This document shows, in pieces, positions 4,075 to 7,605 of a stretch of DNA of 7,605 nucleotides. The position numbers and the translations under genes were made by a program. A model generated the notes under the pieces. The model ran no database searches, was not told the origin of the DNA, and worked only from the letters and a program-made list of their open reading frames with translations. How positions within the stretch are numbered: position 1 is the stretch's first letter; the number at the start of each line of letters is the position of its first letter. Source of the DNA: Actinomycetales bacterium (GTDB lineage Bacteria > Actinomycetota > Actinomycetes > S36-B12); the NCBI GenBank assembly GCA_017849335.1, contig JAFIHP010000240.1, forward strand, positions 1 through 7,605, read 5' to 3'.

Positions 4075-5415
4075 ATGTCGATGGATGCGGTTCGTGACGC
4101 GGTGCTGGCGGAGGCGTCGGCGGGTGAGTTCGCGGCGCTGGAGGTGCCGGAGTCCTACCGCGCGGTGACGCTGCACAAGGACGAGCAGGAGATGTTCGCG
4201 GGTATGCCGTCGGCGGACAAGGATCCGCGGCGCAGCCTGCACGTGGAGCAGGTGCCGACGCCGGAGCTGGCTCCGGGCGAGGTGCTGCTGGCGGTGATGG
4301 CGTCGAGCATCAACTACAACACGGTGTGGTCGAGCATCTTCGAGCCGGTGTCGACGTTCGGGTTCTTGGAGCGGTACGGGCGCACGCACGAGTACGCGAA
4401 GCGTCATGACCTGCCGTACCACGTGCTCGGGTCGGACGCGGCCGGCGTGGTGCTGCGGACCGGCCCGGGGGTCACGGCGTGGAAGCCCGGTGACCGGGTG
4501 GTGGCGCACTGCCTGAGCGTGGAGCTGGAGTCCCCGGCCGGGCACAACGACACGATGCTGGATCCCGAGCAGCGGATCTGGGGGTTCGAGACGAACTTCG
4601 GCGGGCTGGCCGAGCTCGCGGTGGTCAAGGGCAACCAGCTGATGCCCAAGCCCGCGCACCTGACGTGGGAGGAGGCCGCGTCCCCGGGGCTGGTGACCTC
4701 CACCGCGTACCGGCAGCTGGTCTCCCGCAACGGAGCCGGGATGAAGCAGGGCGACGTCGTGCTGATCTGGGGCGCGTCGGGCGGCCTGGGCTCGTACGCG
4801 ACGCAGTACGCGGTCAACGGGGGCGCGATCCCGGTCTGCGTGGTCTCGTCGCCGGCGAAGGCGGACCTGGCGCGCGCGATGGGCGCGCAGCACGTCATCG
4901 ACCGGTCCGCCGAGGGCTACCGGTTCTGGATCGACGAGCACACCCAGGACCCCAAGGAGTGGCAGCGCCTGGGCAAGAAGATCCGCGAGCTCACCGGCGG
5001 TGACGACCCGGACATCGTGTTCGAGCACCCCGGCCGTGAGACCTTCGGCGCGTCGGTCTACGTCGCCCGCAAGGGCGGGACCATCGTGACCTGCGCCTCC
5101 ACGTCCGGGTTCATGCACGAGTACGACAACCGGTACCTGTGGATGAACCTCAAGCGGATCATCGGCAGCCACTTCGCGAACTACCGCGAGGCCTACGAAG
5201 CCAACCGGCTCATCATCAAGGGCATGATCCACCCGACCGTGTCCAAGACCTACGCCCTGGACGAGGCCGGCCAGGCCGCCCTCGACGTGCACCGCAACGC
5301 CCACCAGGGCAAGGTCGGCGTTCTGGCCCTGGCCCCCGCCGAAGGCCTCGGCGTCACCGATACGGACCTGCGCGACCAGCACCTCCCCGAGATCAACCGC
5401 TTCCGCAACAGCTGA
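4075..5415 (+). CDS. ccr: Crotonyl-CoA carboxylase/reductase
   Basis: The 446-residue zinc-independent medium-chain reductase has the length and sequence of actinobacterial Ccr. It reductively carboxylates crotonyl-CoA with NADPH and CO2 to ethylmalonyl-CoA, the key step of the ethylmalonyl-CoA pathway for C2 assimilation and a source of polyketide extender units. The GroES-like part contains INYNTVW (79-85) and LGSDAAGVV (118-126). The NADPH fold has GASGGLGSYATQYA (233-246). The four CO2-binding residues known from the Kitasatospora setae enzyme (Asn81, Phe170, Glu171, His365) are all found one position later: Asn82, Phe171, Glu172 (IWGFETNFGG) and His366 (IIGSHFANY). It should therefore be a true carboxylase rather than a plain enoyl-CoA reductase. 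ATG 4075 has ideal ribosome-binding spacing; 4069 would add two residues. The first part of the gene uses G-ending codons and the last part C-ending codons, a striking internal switch. Confidence 0.97.
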   Translation: MSMDAVRDAVLAEASAGEFAALEVPESYRAVTLHKDEQEMFAGMPSADKDPRRSLHVEQVPTPELAPGEVLLAVMASSINYNTVWSSIFEPVSTFGFLERYGRTHEYAKRHDLPYHVLGSDAAGVVLRTGPGVTAWKPGDRVVAHCLSVELESPAGHNDTMLDPEQRIWGFETNFGGLAELAVVKGNQLMPKPAHLTWEEAASPGLVTSTAYRQLVSRNGAGMKQGDVVLIWGASGGLGSYATQYAVNGGAIPVCVVSSPAKADLARAMGAQHVIDRSAEGYRFWIDEHTQDPKEWQRLGKKIRELTGGDDPDIVFEHPGRETFGASVYVARKGGTIVTCASTSGFMHEYDNRYLWMNLKRIIGSHFANYREAYEANRLIIKGMIHPTVSKTYALDEAGQAALDVHRNAHQGKVGVLALAPAEGLGVTDTDLRDQHLPEINRFRNS

Positions 5416-5435
5416 CCCGCGCGCCGTCGCCGTCG

Positions 5436-5462
5436 GTGGCCGAGTCGGCCGTCATCGGCCAC
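5436..5462. promoter_or_regulatory. Perfect 8-bp inverted repeat upstream of the acyltransferase gene
   Basis: GTGGCCGA (5436-5443) and TCGGCCAC (5455-5462) are exact inverted repeats around an 11-base centre. In RNA this gives a GC-rich 8-bp hairpin 20 bases after the ccr stop. No T tract follows, so a standard intrinsic terminator is not supported, although actinobacterial terminators can lack one. The repeat covers the expected -35 region of the promoter at 5464-5469, so it could instead be an operator. Confidence 0.5.
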
Positions 5463-5463
5463 G

Positions 5464-5469
5464 TAGCAT
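5464..5469 (+). promoter_or_regulatory. Predicted -10 box of a leaderless acyltransferase transcript
   Basis: TAGCAT fits TANNNT and ends 6 bases before the GTG at 5476, the spacing seen at leaderless actinobacterial starts. No Shine-Dalgarno sequence lies before that GTG, which supports this reading. No recognisable -35 is seen; the inverted repeat occupies that position. Confidence 0.45.
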
Positions 5470-5475
5470 GACCGC

Positions 5476-7413
5476 GTGACGCCGACCGACTCGACGATGA
5501 CGGCGTCGGCTGGACCGTGGATCCTCGACCGCGGCCGTGCCAAGGGCGAGATGGGCTACCTGCCCGGGCTGGACGGCATCCGCGCGCTCGCCGTGATCGG
5601 CGTCCTGCTCTACCACGCGGACCTCACCTGGGTCAGTGGCGGATACCTCGGCGTCGACGTCTTCTTCGTCCTGAGCGGCTTCCTCATCACCACGTTGATC
5701 CTGGAGGAGTACGACCGCTCCGGCGGCGTGCGGTTCTCCCAGTTCTACCTGCGTCGAGCCCGACGGTTGTTCCCGGCCGTCGTCGTGCTGCTCGCGGTCG
5801 TGGGCGTGGCGGCCGCGCTGGTCTACCGCGACGCCGCCGGACAGGTCCGCGCGGACTCGCTCGCGTCGCTGTTCTACGTCAACAACTGGAAGTACGTGAT
5901 CGACCAGATGTCGTACTTCGAGTTCATCGGCCGCCCGCCGATGCTCAAGCACCTGTGGTCACTGTCCGTCGAGGAGCAGTTCTACTTCGTCTGGCCCGCC
6001 GTCGCGTTCCTGCTCATGCGCCGGTGGAACCGCCGAGGCGTGCGCTGGGTAGCGATCGCCCTCGCGCTGCTGTCGACCGCGTGGATGATCCGCCTATCCG
6101 TGTCCAACGCCTACTTCGACCCCACCAACCCCATCGACCCGAGCCGCGCCTACTTCGGGACCGACTCGCACGCCATGGGACTGCTCGTCGGCGCCGCCCT
6201 CGCGACGTTCTGGCGTCCGGGCCGCCTGCAGGCGGCGGTTCCGACGGGAGCACGCGTCATCGTCACCGGGACCGGCGTCGCCGCACTCGTGGCGGTCCTC
6301 GGGTTCTTCCTGTTCGTGGGCGAGGACACGGCCTGGATGTACACGCGCGGCGGGTTCTTGGTGCTCGCCCTGGTCGTGGCCCTGCTCATCGCCATGGCGA
6401 CGCACCCCGCCTCCCCGCTCGGGGGCTGGCTCGGCACCCAGCCGTGGCGCTACATCGGCCAGCGGTCGTACGGCCTGTACCTGTGGCACTGGCCCATCTT
6501 CATGGTCACCCGACCCACCCTCGACGTCCCGTTGGACGGACTGCCGCTCCTCGTCCTGCGCCTGGGTCTGACCTTCGGCATCGCCGAGCTGAGCTACCGG
6601 TTCGTCGAGATGCCGATCCGGCGCGGCCTCATCGACCGCTGGGTCGCGGCGTGGCGTTCCTCCACCGGCGCGGACCGGCAACGGCGGACCCGGCGCGGCA
6701 TCGCGGCGATCGCCGGCGTCCTCGCGAGCGTCGTGTTCGTCGGCGCCGCGCTGTCCTCCGCGGCGTCCGCGACACCGGCCGTGGCGCCCGACGTCGCGCA
6801 GGCGCTCGGCATCGAGAACGGTGGCCCGACCGAGGTGTCGCTGGACGACCCGGGCGACGGCCCCTCCCCGTCCGCGTCGGCGACCGGGAAGCAGCACGGG
6901 TCCTCCACGCCGACCCCGTCACCCACCTCGTCGCTCGCCCCCAACCAGAACGGGCAGTTGAGCGGCATCGGCGACTCGGTCATGCTCGGGGCCCGCGACA
7001 CCCTCAAGCAGGTCATCCCCGGCACGAAGGTCGACGCCGCCGTCTCCCGCTTCCCCGGGGCGTTCATCGGCCGACTCAAGCGCTACGTCGCCGGCGACAA
7101 GCTCGCCCCGGTCGTCGTCCTCCACCCCGGCACGAACGGCACCATCCCCGAGGACATGATGCGGCAGATGCTCGACATCCTGAAGGACACCCCACGCGTC
7201 GTCGTCGTGAACGACCAGATGCCGCGAACGTGGGAGCAGCCCAACAACAAGGTCATCGCCAAGGTCGTGCCGGACTACCCGAACGCCGTGCTGGCCGACT
7301 GGAACAAGGCGTCGGCGAACCACCCGGAGTACTTCGTGTCCGACGGGATCCACCTCACCCCGAGGGGCGCCCGCGCGTACGCGCAGCTGATCAAGAAGTC
7401 TGCGGGCCTGTGA
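5476..7413 (+). CDS. Membrane O-acyltransferase (OafA/YrhL type) fused to a C-terminal SGNH hydrolase domain
   Basis: The 645-residue product has two domains. Residues 28-380 form an acyltransferase-3 membrane domain. GLDGIRALAVIGVLLYHADL (31-50) has the conserved Arg36 and His47; GYLGVDVFFVLSGFLIT (56-72) and the LWSLSVEEQFYF motif (160-171) follow. About ten membrane helices are visible, with an eleventh at 408-430. A Pro/Ser/Thr-rich linker (about 455-492) leads to an SGNH esterase-like domain: nucleophile Ser501 in GIGDSVMLG, Asn554 in HPGTNGT, and Asp623/His626 in SDGIHLTPRGARAYA. The triad is intact. With eleven helices the C-terminal domain would be outside the cell. The membrane domain is thought to pass acyl groups across the membrane and the SGNH domain to attach them to an envelope glycan, as in OatA. 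The acceptor here is unknown. GTG 5476 is preferred because of the leaderless -10 box; in-frame ATG codons at residues 8 and 26 are alternatives. Confidence 0.92.
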   Translation: MTPTDSTMTASAGPWILDRGRAKGEMGYLPGLDGIRALAVIGVLLYHADLTWVSGGYLGVDVFFVLSGFLITTLILEEYDRSGGVRFSQFYLRRARRLFPAVVVLLAVVGVAAALVYRDAAGQVRADSLASLFYVNNWKYVIDQMSYFEFIGRPPMLKHLWSLSVEEQFYFVWPAVAFLLMRRWNRRGVRWVAIALALLSTAWMIRLSVSNAYFDPTNPIDPSRAYFGTDSHAMGLLVGAALATFWRPGRLQAAVPTGARVIVTGTGVAALVAVLGFFLFVGEDTAWMYTRGGFLVLALVVALLIAMATHPASPLGGWLGTQPWRYIGQRSYGLYLWHWPIFMVTRPTLDVPLDGLPLLVLRLGLTFGIAELSYRFVEMPIRRGLIDRWVAAWRSSTGADRQRRTRRGIAAIAGVLASVVFVGAALSSAASATPAVAPDVAQALGIENGGPTEVSLDDPGDGPSPSASATGKQHGSSTPTPSPTSSLAPNQNGQLSGIGDSVMLGARDTLKQVIPGTKVDAAVSRFPGAFIGRLKRYVAGDKLAPVVVLHPGTNGTIPEDMMRQMLDILKDTPRVVVVNDQMPRTWEQPNNKVIAKVVPDYPNAVLADWNKASANHPEYFVSDGIHLTPRGARAYAQLIKKSAGL

Positions 7414-7605
7414 CCAACGTGAGGAACCGCACGATCGTCTCCGCGACGGCCGGCGGGTCCTCCACGTTCGCCAGGTGACCCACGCCCTCGATCCGAGCCA
7501 GGCTGGCGTCCGCCGAGGTCGCGAGCATGAGCTCGGCCTCCTCCTCGCTGCTGAGCGCATCCTCGGAGCCGCGCACTACCAGGGTCGGCAGCGCGAGGGC
7601 GGACA
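7391..7605 (-). CDS. Alpha/beta hydrolase, C-terminal part
   Basis: Only the last 71 codons or so are in the window; the 5' part lies beyond the right edge. The visible product reads LPTLVVRGSEDALSSEEEAELM and then ASLARIEGVGHLANVEDPPAVAETIVRFL. The first is the strand and acid loop of the alpha/beta-hydrolase fold, with Asp in GSEDALS as the probable catalytic acid. The second has the catalytic His in GVGHLANVEDP. It is probably an esterase, lactonase or C-C hydrolase, but the nucleophile motif is outside the window and the substrate cannot be told. The frame is open to the window edge, so the GTG at 7576 is an internal Val, not the start. The stop at 7391-7393 lies inside the 3' end of the convergent acyltransferase gene. 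Confidence 0.85.
   Translation of the reverse strand, partial: SALALPTLVVRGSEDALSSEEEAELMLATSADASLARIEGVGHLANVEDPPAVAETIVRFLTLVTGPQTS

Noticed and set aside
3553..5382. The thiolase frame stays open leftward-to-rightward far upstream, giving a nominal protein of about 1000 residues
   Set aside because: The extension is antisense to the epimerase and ccr and has His/Arg-rich, domain-free sequence; the ATG at 3552 with GGAG upstream gives the exact thiolase length.
5517..7478. Long plus-strand frame overlapping the acyltransferase in another frame
   Set aside because: Arg/Pro-rich shadow without membrane helices or motifs; the frame starting at 5476 has both domains intact.
1..7605. Mobile elements, tRNA genes, CRISPR arrays, defence or phage genes
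   Set aside because: I saw no transposase motifs, terminal inverted repeats, cloverleaf-like sequences or spaced repeat arrays; all long coding regions are accounted for by known metabolic, regulatory or envelope families.

Overview
The window comes from a high-GC actinobacterium. The bases are GC-rich with strong G/C at third codon positions, several starts look leaderless (TANNNT -10 boxes 6-8 nt before the start codon), and the gene families (Ccr, MeaB, Rrf2, OafA-type acyltransferase) are typical of that phylum. A member of the Propionibacteriales (Nocardioides/Aeromicrobium-like) is my guess, not something the sequence proves.

Left part (1-1351). The 5' end of a substrate-binding protein of the sulfonate/nitrate/taurine (SsuA-like) type runs leftward out of the window. 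It is divergent from an Rrf2-family regulator. The 213-base gap between them holds two face-to-face sigma70-type promoters with a short palindrome where they overlap, and possibly a tiny upstream reading frame with a good ribosome binding site. A small lipoprotein with a peptidase-inhibitor-I78-like C-terminus follows, probably translated from a leaderless mRNA.

Centre (1419-5415). Four genes of acyl-CoA carbon metabolism lie in two divergent pairs separated by 72 bases. Leftward are an acetyl-CoA acetyltransferase (thiolase) and, 7 bases after it, a MeaB-type GTPase chaperone for B12-dependent mutases. Rightward are methylmalonyl/ethylmalonyl-CoA epimerase and crotonyl-CoA carboxylase/reductase (Ccr), apparently translationally coupled. 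Together these are steps of the ethylmalonyl-CoA pathway: thiolase makes acetoacetyl-CoA, Ccr makes ethylmalonyl-CoA, the epimerase interconverts its stereoisomers, and MeaB protects or repairs the downstream mutase. Acetoacetyl-CoA reductase, crotonase, ethylmalonyl-CoA mutase and methylsuccinyl-CoA dehydrogenase are not in the window. The cluster may also supply ethylmalonyl-CoA or methylmalonyl-CoA for other uses.

Right part (5416-7605). A perfect 8-bp inverted repeat and a TANNNT box precede a 645-residue membrane O-acyltransferase fused to an SGNH esterase domain (OafA/OatA-like), which probably acylates a cell-envelope glycan. Its 3' end overlaps tail-to-tail with the C-terminus of a leftward alpha/beta hydrolase that continues outside the window.

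I see no tRNA, rRNA, CRISPR array, insertion sequence or phage gene. No clearly new multi-gene system is evident. The most unusual signals are the left intergenic control region, a strong codon-usage switch inside ccr, a Gln-for-His substitution in the epimerase metal site, and the inverted repeat before the acyltransferase.
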